From PVC group bacterium (lineage in GTDB: Bacteria > Verrucomicrobiota > Kiritimatiellia > CAIKKV01 > PXCX01): a DNA stretch of 9,891 nucleotides. Where the stretch lies: positions 1-9,891 of the forward strand of contig PWZG01000618.1 of assembly GCA_003567575.1 (NCBI GenBank). The letters run 5' to 3'. This document shows, piece by piece, positions 1-7,020 of the stretch. Below the pieces are notes generated by a model, which was not told where the DNA came from, made no database searches, and saw only the letters and a program-made list of their open reading frames with translations. Position 1 is the stretch's first letter, and every line of letters starts with the position of its first letter. The translations under genes were made by a program, and so were the position numbers.

Positions 1-4
1 GTCC

Positions 5-72
5 CTGAAATCCTTGTCTTGATCGTTGTCCTGATCTTTGTCGTTCCCCCTATCGTTGTCGAGATCGTTGTT
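5..72. repeat. Degenerate 12/18-base low-complexity repeat
   Basis: Imperfect units ending in TTGTC or TTGTT recur at 19-30, 31-42, 43-60 and 61-72, with lengths 12, 12, 18 and 12; an earlier, more divergent unit ends at 18. The shared core is GATCGTTGT or GATCTTTGT. Unit lengths are multiples of six, so one reverse-strand frame stays open and reads as an Asn/Asp-rich string, but no start, ribosome site or domain supports a gene. It is probably a simple-sequence tract cut by the window edge. Confidence 0.6.
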
Positions 73-90
73 CCGATAGTTTCAAAAAAC

Positions 91-125
91 TGACCTCTGA
101 CCTCTGACCTCTGACCTCCGACCTC
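91..125 (+). repeat. Heptamer tandem repeat (TGACCTC)x5
   Basis: Four exact copies of TGACCTC start at 91, 98, 105 and 112; a fifth at 119 has C in place of the first T. Because 7 is one more than a multiple of 3, the four TGA triplets fall in all three plus-strand frames. The array lies 79 bases before the xth start. A second heptamer array at the other end of the window has the same property towards hydB. Confidence 0.9.
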
Positions 126-204
126 TTGCCCGGATCACCCAACGCCATCGCGTCACTTTTTCTTGTTTTTTTACGCAAACATGCTCGAATAAGGCACTAA
201 CACC

Positions 205-990
205 ATGCGCGTTGCGACGTTCAACGTTAACTCCATCCGAACCCGCTTGCCGATCGTGATGGATTGGCTGAAGCGGCATCGACCGGATGTATTCTGTCTT
301 CAGGAGACCAAGACGCCGGACGAAAATTTTCCCGTGGAACCGTTTCTCCAGGCGGGTTACCAAGTGTTGTTTCGCGGCCGAAAAGGCGGTAACGGGGTGG
401 CGCTGTTATCGTTGCAACCGGCGGAAATGGTCGGTTCCGATTTCGATGATGGTGGAATGCCAGATCCGGCGCGGCTGTTGGCGGCACGTGTCGGCGACAC
501 GTTGATTGTCAATGTCTATGTGCCGCAGGGACGCGATATCGATCATCCCATGTTTGCTTACAAACTGGAATGGCTTGGCCGTCTGCGTCGCTGGTTCGAA
601 GGTCATGCCGCTCCAAATCAGCCCGTCCTGTTGCTTGGCGACATGAACGTGGCGCCGCAACCCATTGATTTGCATCATCCCGAAAGGCATCAGCGACATG
701 TCTGTTTCCATCCCGACATACGCGAAGCGTATGCACGGGTCGTCGAATGGGGCTTTACCGATTTATATCGTCGCCGTCATCCCGAACCGGGAGGTTACAC
801 ATTCTTTGATTACCGTACGCGTGACGCCATCAACCGTGGCCTGGGATGGCGGGTAGACCATATCCTGGCCACCGAATCAATGGCTGTCCGTTGTCGCGAT
901 TGCCGGGTCGATTTGGAACCCAGACGCGCGGAGCGTCCATCCGATCATACCGTGGTGGTCGCCGATTTCGACGGTGTCCAGCGCACATAA
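205..990 (+). CDS. xth: Exodeoxyribonuclease III (AP endonuclease family)
   Basis: This 261-residue protein belongs to the Mg-dependent endonuclease/exonuclease/phosphatase fold. It is expected to cut DNA at abasic sites and remove nucleotides 3' to 5' in base excision repair in the cytoplasm. The family's active-site stations are all visible: N7 in TFNVNS, E34 in LQETK, Y105 in VYVPQGRD, D146 and N148 in LLGDMNVAP, D218 in WRVDHIL, and D247-H248 in RPSDHTVVV. Length is normal for the family. The ATG at 205 is preceded by AAGG ten bases upstream and begins directly at the conserved N-terminal strand. The gene is convergent with the methyltransferase gene; its last 46 bases, just after the catalytic SDH, also encode the end of that protein on the other strand. 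No terminator is visible after it. The choice between XthA-like and ExoA-like subgroup is not certain. Confidence 0.95.
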   Translation: MRVATFNVNSIRTRLPIVMDWLKRHRPDVFCLQETKTPDENFPVEPFLQAGYQVLFRGRKGGNGVALLSLQPAEMVGSDFDDGGMPDPARLLAARVGDTLIVNVYVPQGRDIDHPMFAYKLEWLGRLRRWFEGHAAPNQPVLLLGDMNVAPQPIDLHHPERHQRHVCFHPDIREAYARVVEWGFTDLYRRRHPEPGGYTFFDYRTRDAINRGLGWRVDHILATESMAVRCRDCRVDLEPRRAERPSDHTVVVADFDGVQRT

Positions 991-1880
991 TAACCGCACG
1001 GCAATTGACGGCGCAGATTGTCGGCGCTTAGCAACATGGAGCCGCTTTGCAGATTGCCGCCTGCCGTGGCGACGAAATCGGCCATTAGATTGCGCATCAA
1101 TGCCGGCGAAAAACCGGTGGAATGACAGGTGAACAAAACAAATCTGGGTTGGTCGGAAAGTAACGGCGCCAAACGTTCCAGCAACGGCGTCAGGTGCTGT
1201 TCCAGTATCCAGCGTTCACCGGCGGGGCCTTTGCCGTAACTTGGCGGATCGAGGATGATGCCTTCGTAACGTCGATGGCGGCGGATTTCGCGTGCCGTGA
1301 ATTTCATGACATCGTCTTTAATCCAGCGAATCGGGTGTTTGTCCAGTCCCGAAGCGGTCGCGTTACGGCGTGCCCAGGCAACGGTATCGGCGACCGCATC
1401 GACATGACACAAGCGGGCGCCGCTACGCGCCGCGGCCAGCGTCATGGCGCCGGTATAGGCAAATAAATGCAGTATGCGCGGCGGCTCTTCGCCCTGAGCC
1501 CCGCTCAACCGTTGCGTTAACCATGGCCAGTGCGCTGCATGTTCGGGAAATAAACCCAGATGCCCGAAACCGGTGGGCTTGATCGTCAGGCGCAGCCCTT
1601 GCCAGGTAATAGGCCATTGCGAAGGTAAAGACCGCCGTATCGTCCAGCGACCTTCGCCGCCGCGTCCACGCTCGTGAACCGCATCCGCCGTTTCCCAAAG
1701 GTCCGGAAGTTCCCGTCGCCAGTAGGCTGTCGGACACGGCCTGATAAGGCGGTGGGGACCGAACTGTTCCAGCCGACAACCATCGCCCGAATCAAGAAAA
1801 CGATAATCTTCGCTGCCGTGAATTGTCAAATCTTCGCTCACGGTCTTCTTAATGACAGGAAATTGACGTGTTGACGGCAT
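945..1880 (-). CDS. Class I SAM-dependent methyltransferase, RlmI/COG1092-like
   Basis: This 311-residue protein has a Rossmann-fold methyltransferase domain from about residue 95 to 300. The SAM-binding motif I is LHLFAYTGA (137-145), the acidic strand-2 end is HVDAV (159-163), and the catalytic motif IV is DPPSYG (211-216). DPPSY/F is typical of the RlmI and RlmK branch that makes 5-methylcytosine or methylguanine in 23S rRNA, so RNA is the likely substrate; the exact target cannot be read. The first 95 residues lack the PUA domain of RlmI and hold a short conserved-looking segment instead. The ATG at 1880 lies 23 bases after the stop of the P-loop gene, so it is probably the last gene of the minus-strand operon; a GAGG stands 12 bases before it, rather far. 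The 3' end overlaps xth convergently by 46 bases. Confidence 0.85.
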   Translation of the reverse strand: MPSTRQFPVIKKTVSEDLTIHGSEDYRFLDSGDGCRLEQFGPHRLIRPCPTAYWRRELPDLWETADAVHERGRGGEGRWTIRRSLPSQWPITWQGLRLTIKPTGFGHLGLFPEHAAHWPWLTQRLSGAQGEEPPRILHLFAYTGAMTLAAARSGARLCHVDAVADTVAWARRNATASGLDKHPIRWIKDDVMKFTAREIRRHRRYEGIILDPPSYGKGPAGERWILEQHLTPLLERLAPLLSDQPRFVLFTCHSTGFSPALMRNLMADFVATAGGNLQSGSMLLSADNLRRQLPCGYYVRWTPSKSATTTV

Positions 1881-1903
1881 GGTTATCGCTTGCCTCTTAC
1901 CGT

Positions 1904-2491
1904 TTAGCGCCTGGTTTCTTCGGGTGGCGTGTAAGGTTTGTACCGGTTACGATGGTCGGGGTGTTCGGCGACCGTGGCCATGGCTTGCGTATTCAGGCGC
2001 AGTCCCAGGAAAGCGGCAACCTGACGGGCAACAAGCACCGGATAGGCCAGCGTCTCGTCGTAGTCGCAGTAGCAGATTGCCAATTGTCGCGGTCCGTCAA
2101 GCAGGCGCCGGATCCGTTGCAAGTGGCGCTCACAATGATAGCGCATCATTTCCGGCGGTATTTGTTCGTCATCGTTGTCTTGCGTTGTTTTGGCCAGCGA
2201 GGCGAGCACTTCATCCATGTCGCGCAGCATGAAAACGATCCGGTATTCATGACTTGCAGGCAGCCTGAAAAGCAGGGTTGGCGAGACGACGCATGCCTTG
2301 CCCTCCGCCGCCGAAAGCCAGCGTGCATCGACGGGCGTTACCTGAGCGGTATTCTGCGCGGAAGACGTGCGCAAATCCACCGTTTCCGTAGGCGCATCGT
2401 CATCCGTAAGGACCGGCATTCCGCCCGCTGCCAGCATTTGCAATAATAATGTTTTCCCCGAGCACGGGAGACCTGATATAAGCGTGATCAT
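1904..2491 (-). CDS. P-loop sulfotransferase-like protein
   Basis: This is a 195-residue protein. It opens with a nucleotide-binding P-loop, LISGLPCSGKTLL (4-16), at the very N-terminus. A segment VFMLRDMDEVLASLAK (87-102) resembles the 3'-phosphate-binding strand and helix of sulfotransferases (RDP..V..S pattern), and CDYDETLAYP (142-151) resembles their Y/EDL...P element. This supports membership of the sulfotransferase-like P-loop NTPase group, but a small kinase-type function cannot be excluded and no substrate can be inferred. It is short compared with typical sulfotransferases of about 250-300 residues. The start is the ATG at 2491, which overlaps the kinase stop as ATGA; a weak GGGGG lies eight bases upstream. 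A TTG at 2506 in the same frame is less likely. No signal peptide or membrane segment is seen, so it is presumably cytoplasmic and co-translated with the kinase. Confidence 0.75.
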   Translation of the reverse strand: MITLISGLPCSGKTLLLQMLAAGGMPVLTDDDAPTETVDLRTSSAQNTAQVTPVDARWLSAAEGKACVVSPTLLFRLPASHEYRIVFMLRDMDEVLASLAKTTQDNDDEQIPPEMMRYHCERHLQRIRRLLDGPRQLAICYCDYDETLAYPVLVARQVAAFLGLRLNTQAMATVAEHPDHRNRYKPYTPPEETRR

Positions 2492-4683
2492 GGGTGTAAC
2501 CCCCAAAGTTTGGCATAATGGCGTAACGGAGTCTGTTGGTAAAGTCTGATGATCGGCCTGAAAAAAAATGTTTCCGTTGAAGGCGGCATCTTTTCGAAAT
2601 TACGTAATCGTAGAACCGGCGGCATGGCAAGGACATAGAGCACGACGATCCAGACCGTCAGGAGACTGATATTTCGCAGATAGTGCAAGCGTCGGCGGCG
2701 TACCAGCGAATTGATAATCTTTTGCGCGCCGGCATGGTTCGCTTTCCATACGGTTAACAGGTGGTTGGCCAGATTGCCGGCTTTTTGCCATTGTTTGGCG
2801 GCCAGCGCCTGTTCGGCCGTCTTGATCAGGCGGTCGACTGTCTGGTAAGCCTCCTTCGCGCGGTTCATGAGTTCGGTGGCCGGTGTCGGTTCGGCTGTAA
2901 TGAGGGCTACTTCGCGGCATAACCGCATACAGTGATGGTAGTCCTGGTTGCGAAACGCGGTTTCAGCTTCCTCTTGCCAACTTTGGATACGGTTTTCTTC
3001 CTCGGCCAACGCATGTTCCAGGCGGTCGATGGCGGCGCCGCAGTAGGCCAGGAGTCCGGCCGGATTATCGGGCGCCGCCCCGTCCGGGTCCGGGATCGGA
3101 GTTCCCGGCGCGGTAGCCTTGCGCAACTTGGGTACGGTATCGGCCATGGAAGCGATGGATTGTTGTTGATCGCGTAAGGCGGTCATGATGGCGCGGCAGG
3201 AAGCGAGTTTTTTCTGATCCATAAATGCCCGCGCGGTTTGCAGGCGCTGGTAGAGTTTCGAGATATGTCGGTCGGCCAGTTTTTCGGGTAGACGCGCACG
3301 TAAATCGCCATAGGTATCGCTGGTGTCGATGATATCGTATTCGTTAAGTAATTCTCGGGTTCGTTCGTAGTCTTCTTCAGCGGTTGCGGTGGCGATGGCC
3401 CGTCGTAATTCGTCCTTGCGCTGTACCGCCCAGACGGCGCCCTGGCGTAATTCCGCGATCTGTTGGTACGTGGCTTCGCTGACGGCGCCCTTGGCATGCA
3501 ACGTGTCAATCAGACGCGCGCGTTCCAACAGGCGTTCGAATTGTTTTTGGCGTCGTAATTCGCGCAGTAAGTCCAGTAATCCGTCCGCGTCTTCAAGTGC
3601 GCGCTGGTCGGCGTTACATGACGGGCAGGCGCGCATGCCGAAACGCATCGACGTCTCGCAACACGGACACAAAACCAGACCATCCCATCCGCATTCTTCA
3701 CAATACCGTTCACCCAGTGAATTGAGGGTATGACACCATTTGCATACCCAGCCGTCACGACCGGGAACCGGTTGTGTCTCGGAAGCGAGCGCCTCCTGCA
3801 ACGCGGTCATGAAGGCATTGATCGATGGCCATCGTTTTTCGCGGTCCTTTTCCAGGGCACGCAACAGCGGTTCACGCAATGCTTCCGGCACCCGGTGGTC
3901 ACGATAAAAACGTGGGTTCTCACCCGTCAGACAGAAATAAACTATGCCGCCCAAAGCGTATACGTCGGCGCGATGATCGGTGTTTGTCGCGTCATCCTCC
4001 TGTTCCGGGGCGCCGTATCCGAGCGATAACAGTTTGTCGCCCGTGATCGTCAACCGATCATCGGCGTCAAGCGCCAGGGCGGCCAGACCAAAGTCGACGA
4101 CACGCGGTTCGCCGTGTTCGTCAAGCAACACGTTGGACGGTTTAAGATCGCGATGAATCACGCCGCGCTGGTGCGCGTGGGAGACGGCGCCGCCGATCTT
4201 GGCAGTCAGGGCCAGGGTTTGCGACTGACTCAAGGCGCCGTGCCGATGCACCAGTGTCTCAAGGCTGAATGACGGGGCCGGTTCGTCCGGGGCAACAGAA
4301 GGTTCCGGGCCCGCAACGTATTCCATGGCGATGTATGGTCCGTCGGCATCTTCCGAGACGGCATAAATGCGGCAGATATGAATGTGGTTTAACGCCGCCA
4401 TGGCGCGCGCTTCACGCAAAAACCGCGCCCGCATTGTGTTACGTAATTCGCCGCCGACGGCAAGCCGTTTGATGGCAATGAACCGGCTGAGTGTCGGATC
4501 GAACGCCAAGTAAACAATGCCCATACCGCCGCGGGCAATTTCATGACGTATTTCCCATCCGCTCGGCCCGCCGTTTGCCGGGTCGCGATGCATAGATCCT
4601 CCGTCGCCGTCGGGAATCTCATCACCGGCATTGATGCGCACCGTGGCCGCGTGGCGTCCTTGCGGATGGTTCGATGACGTCAT
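2488..4683 (-). CDS. Membrane-anchored Ser/Thr protein kinase with double zinc ribbon
   Basis: This is a 731-residue protein. A PknB-type kinase domain spans about residues 43-300: glycine loop IARGGMGIVYLA (49-60), lysine K72 in IAIKRL, alpha-C glutamate E91, catalytic HRDLKPSN (177-184), metal-binding DFG (197-199), and GAPEQ (224-228). All catalytic residues are present, so it should be active. Next come two zinc-ribbon-like pairs, C314/C317 with C328/C331 and C339/C342 with C353/C356. A long helical, coiled-coil or TPR-like region follows (about 365-660). After RRRR (662-665) there is one hydrophobic helix (about 671-691) and a 40-residue tail. The basic run suggests the kinase faces the cytoplasm. 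The ATG at 4683 overlaps the hydC stop as ATGA, with AGGA almost touching it. An ATG at 4593 has a far better GGAGG four bases away and would give 701 residues with the whole kinase domain intact. It is probably a regulator linked to the hydrogenase; its substrate is unknown. Confidence 0.93.
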   Translation of the reverse strand: MTSSNHPQGRHAATVRINAGDEIPDGDGGSMHRDPANGGPSGWEIRHEIARGGMGIVYLAFDPTLSRFIAIKRLAVGGELRNTMRARFLREARAMAALNHIHICRIYAVSEDADGPYIAMEYVAGPEPSVAPDEPAPSFSLETLVHRHGALSQSQTLALTAKIGGAVSHAHQRGVIHRDLKPSNVLLDEHGEPRVVDFGLAALALDADDRLTITGDKLLSLGYGAPEQEDDATNTDHRADVYALGGIVYFCLTGENPRFYRDHRVPEALREPLLRALEKDREKRWPSINAFMTALQEALASETQPVPGRDGWVCKWCHTLNSLGERYCEECGWDGLVLCPCCETSMRFGMRACPSCNADQRALEDADGLLDLLRELRRQKQFERLLERARLIDTLHAKGAVSEATYQQIAELRQGAVWAVQRKDELRRAIATATAEEDYERTRELLNEYDIIDTSDTYGDLRARLPEKLADRHISKLYQRLQTARAFMDQKKLASCRAIMTALRDQQQSIASMADTVPKLRKATAPGTPIPDPDGAAPDNPAGLLAYCGAAIDRLEHALAEEENRIQSWQEEAETAFRNQDYHHCMRLCREVALITAEPTPATELMNRAKEAYQTVDRLIKTAEQALAAKQWQKAGNLANHLLTVWKANHAGAQKIINSLVRRRRLHYLRNISLLTVWIVVLYVLAMPPVLRLRNFEKMPPSTETFFFRPIIRLYQQTPLRHYAKLWGLHP
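4598..4602 (-). promoter_or_regulatory. Strong ribosome site inside the kinase 5' region (alternative start)
   Basis: GGAGG on the minus strand is followed four bases later by an in-frame ATG (4593-4591), just before the kinase domain. It competes with the operon-style ATGA start at 4683, whose Shine-Dalgarno spacing is poor. The true N-terminus is undecided between the two. Confidence 0.5.
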
Positions 4684-5255
4684 TTCCTGTTTGGCGCCTG
4701 AGAATCTGTTTCGTACGCCTGTTTTTGTTGTGCCTGAACCATGAGTTTTTCGATCAGTCCCGGTATCTGGTCGGGTGTAATATGTCCGTAAACTTCGTCT
4801 TCGACCATGATGACGGGGGCGAGTCCGCACGTCCCCAGACAGCGGGAGGGTTCCAGCGAAAACATTCCGTCAGTCGTGGTTTCGCCGAATTCGATTCCCA
4901 GTTCTTCCTTGAATCTTTCGGCTACCCGTTCGCTGCCTTTGACGTAACACGCGGTTCCCATACAGATGCGTATGATAAGCTTGCCGCGCGGTGTCAGTCG
5001 GAAATAATGATAAAACGACGCCACCCCGGCGACTTTGGCGTGCGGTAACTGGAGTAACTGCGCGACCGCATCCAATTGCATTTCGCCCAGATAGCCGCAA
5101 TGATGCTGTACCTTATGCAGAACGGATATCAATTGACTTTCAGGATGGGGTTGGCGTGCGCATTGTTCGATAAACTCGACAACTTGCGCCGGGAGTTGTT
5201 CAATCGCTGCCTGCCGTACCTGTGGCCAATTATCCGTGGTGTTCGTTTGGGTCAT
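4680..5255 (-). CDS. hydC: NuoE-like [2Fe-2S] subunit of NAD-linked [FeFe]-hydrogenase
   Basis: This 191-residue member of the 24-kDa NuoE / HydC / HndA family has an N-terminal helical bundle (about 1-85, with the family-typical HHCGYLG and VASFYHYF segments) and a thioredoxin-like domain that binds one [2Fe-2S] cluster. The four ligands are C98 and C103 (CMGTAC) and C139 and C143 (CLGTC). It should pass electrons between the flavin subunit HydB and the rest of the complex. NuoE proteins of complex I look similar, but the flanking H-cluster hydrogenase gene makes HydC the better call. The start is well supported: GAGG lies six bases before the ATG, and that ATG overlaps the hydA stop as ATGA. 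Its own stop overlaps the kinase start the same way. It is third in the order hydB-hydA-hydC. Confidence 0.93.
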   Translation of the reverse strand: MTQTNTTDNWPQVRQAAIEQLPAQVVEFIEQCARQPHPESQLISVLHKVQHHCGYLGEMQLDAVAQLLQLPHAKVAGVASFYHYFRLTPRGKLIIRICMGTACYVKGSERVAERFKEELGIEFGETTTDGMFSLEPSRCLGTCGLAPVIMVEDEVYGHITPDQIPGLIEKLMVQAQQKQAYETDSQAPNRK

Positions 5256-7015
5256 CGGATACCTCGCGGAAGTTTTGCTTGATAGTGTGTGTGTAAAAGG
5301 CGATGCGCCTTATCGCTGCCCGGTTTACCGAGGAAATCGCGGTAAAGCTCTTTAATCGCCGGATTTTCGTGAGAACGCCGGTATTTCCGTTTGCCTTCGA
5401 CGTTGTAAAGCGCGCCGGCCCTTAACGCCAGCAGACGCGGATCGAGAATACGGAATTTACCCTCCGGGTAAGGTTGGCCGCCGCCGCCGATGCAACCGCC
5501 AGGACAGGCCATGACCTCAATGACATGAAATGGTTTTACTTGGGCCTTGACTTTATCGAGCAGTGTTTTCGCGTTGACCAAGCCGTTGGCCACACCCAGA
5601 CTCAGCGTACGGTCGCCGATTGCCAGGTCGGCTTCACGCAAGCCCTCGACAGCCCGCACCTCGGTAAACTCCAGCCGTTCGGCGGGTTTGCCAGTCAGCC
5701 ATTCCGCCGCGGTTCGCAGCGTGGCTTCCATCACGCCGCCCGTGGTCCCGAAAATGTCGCCGGCGCCGGTGGCGATACCCAGCGGCGCGTCGAACTCGGA
5801 TTCGGATAGCGATGCAAAGTCAATTCCGTAGCATTGTATCATCCAAATCAGTTCGCGTGTCGTTAATACCGCGTCCGTATAAGGGACGCCGCTTTCCATG
5901 CGCAGTTCAGGTCGGTCCATCTCGTATTTTTTGGCAACGCAGGGCATGATGGCGACCATGTAAATGTTGGCCGGATCAATACCCGCTTTTTCCGCATAAT
6001 ATGTTTTTGTCAAAACCGACAGCATGGACATCGGGGAACGGCAGGTCGATGCGTGGGGTATCAATTCCGGATAGAATTTCTCAAGGAAATTGACCCAACC
6101 CGGCGAACACGAGGTCAGCATCGGCAGGACGCCTTCGCCGTTCAGCCGCCGCGTGAATTCGGTGGCCTCTTCCATGATCGTCAGATCGGCGCCGATATCC
6201 GTGTCGAATATCGCGTCGAATCCCAGCCGCCGCAAGGCGGAAACCATGCGTCCGGTACAGGGCGTGCCGGGATCGAATCCGAAGCCTTCGCCGATCGCGG
6301 CGCGAATCGATGGCGCGGTTTGCACCACCACATGCTTCGATGGATCGGCCAGCGCCTGCCACACGTTTTCCGTGTGAGGTTTCTCCAGAAACGCGGCGGT
6401 GGGGCAGGCATTGATACATTGTCCGCACTGGATACATACGGAATCGTCCATGTTACGGCCGTGAGCCGGCATGACGTGGGTGGTGAACCCGCGACCGTGC
6501 TGACTTAAATTGGATACGCCTTGCACTTCGGCGCATACCCGCACGCAACGGCCGCAAAGGATGCATTTTTCCTGATCGCGAATTACCGATAAACTTCGCG
6601 TATCGACCGGAAACCGTTTGCGTTCGCCCTCGAACAAGCGTTCGCGTATCCCGAGCGTATAGGCCATGTTCTGTAATTCGCAACGTCCGTCACGCTCGCA
6701 TAACTGGCATTCACGAGGGTGATTATCGAGCAGAAGCTCCACGATGTCGCGGCGCGCGCGGCGAATCTCTTCCGAGGTGGTCTGCACGACCATGCCCTCC
6801 CAGACCGCGACACTGCATGATGCCATGAAAAAGTCCATACCTTCGACTTCGACGATGCAGACGCGACAGGAACCCTGCAGACTTAGCTCGGGATGATAAC
6901 ATAATCGCGGAATACGGATGCCGATGGTTTCGGCCGCCTCCATGATCGTGGTTCCCTTCGGGACCTGGATTTGTTTTCCGTCGATTGACAGCCCGATTTG
7001 TTCTTGTTTTGCCAT
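5252..7015 (-). CDS. hydA: [FeFe]-hydrogenase catalytic subunit
   Basis: This 587-residue protein is the H2-activating subunit of a multimeric [FeFe]-hydrogenase. In order: plant-type [2Fe-2S] domain (C39, C50, C53, C67); His-ligated [4Fe-4S] site (H99, C103, C106, C112); two [4Fe-4S] ferredoxin sites (C151/C154/C157 with C161, C194/C197/C200 with C204); H-cluster domain with L1 TSCSPGW (301-307), L2 MPCVAKKYE (357-365) and L3 MACPGGCIGGGGQP (502-515). A small-subunit-like tail (about 543-578) closes it. The set matches M3-type enzymes such as HydA and HndD. L1 has Ser304 where the canonical motif TSCCPGW has a cysteine ligand; E283, E286 and C303 of the proton path are kept. Start: ATG 7015 has GAGG nine bases upstream; ATG 7024 overlaps the hydB stop as ATGA but its GAGG touches it. 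Either may be used. Probable partner of HydB and HydC. Confidence 0.96.
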   Translation of the reverse strand: MAKQEQIGLSIDGKQIQVPKGTTIMEAAETIGIRIPRLCYHPELSLQGSCRVCIVEVEGMDFFMASCSVAVWEGMVVQTTSEEIRRARRDIVELLLDNHPRECQLCERDGRCELQNMAYTLGIRERLFEGERKRFPVDTRSLSVIRDQEKCILCGRCVRVCAEVQGVSNLSQHGRGFTTHVMPAHGRNMDDSVCIQCGQCINACPTAAFLEKPHTENVWQALADPSKHVVVQTAPSIRAAIGEGFGFDPGTPCTGRMVSALRRLGFDAIFDTDIGADLTIMEEATEFTRRLNGEGVLPMLTSCSPGWVNFLEKFYPELIPHASTCRSPMSMLSVLTKTYYAEKAGIDPANIYMVAIMPCVAKKYEMDRPELRMESGVPYTDAVLTTRELIWMIQCYGIDFASLSESEFDAPLGIATGAGDIFGTTGGVMEATLRTAAEWLTGKPAERLEFTEVRAVEGLREADLAIGDRTLSLGVANGLVNAKTLLDKVKAQVKPFHVIEVMACPGGCIGGGGQPYPEGKFRILDPRLLALRAGALYNVEGKRKYRRSHENPAIKELYRDFLGKPGSDKAHRLLHTHYQAKLPRGIR

Positions 7016-7020
7016 CTTTG

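Noticed and set aside
82..363. Minus-strand open frame across the heptamer array
   Set aside because: It covers the TGACCTC repeat and the start of xth; its residues are repeat-derived and no ribosome site is seen.
1868..2446. Plus-strand open frame of 192 codons
   Set aside because: It is the antisense shadow of the P-loop gene, with low-complexity Arg/Gln/His content and no motif.
2492..2506. P-loop gene starting at TTG 2506
   Set aside because: The ATG at 2491 gives the ATGA overlap used by the rest of the operon and places the P-loop at the usual N-terminal position.
4684..4830. Kinase start at 4830
   Set aside because: The extra 49 residues are Arg/Thr-rich out-of-frame hydC sequence with no domain; the ATGA at 4683 or the GGAGG-led ATG at 4593 are better.
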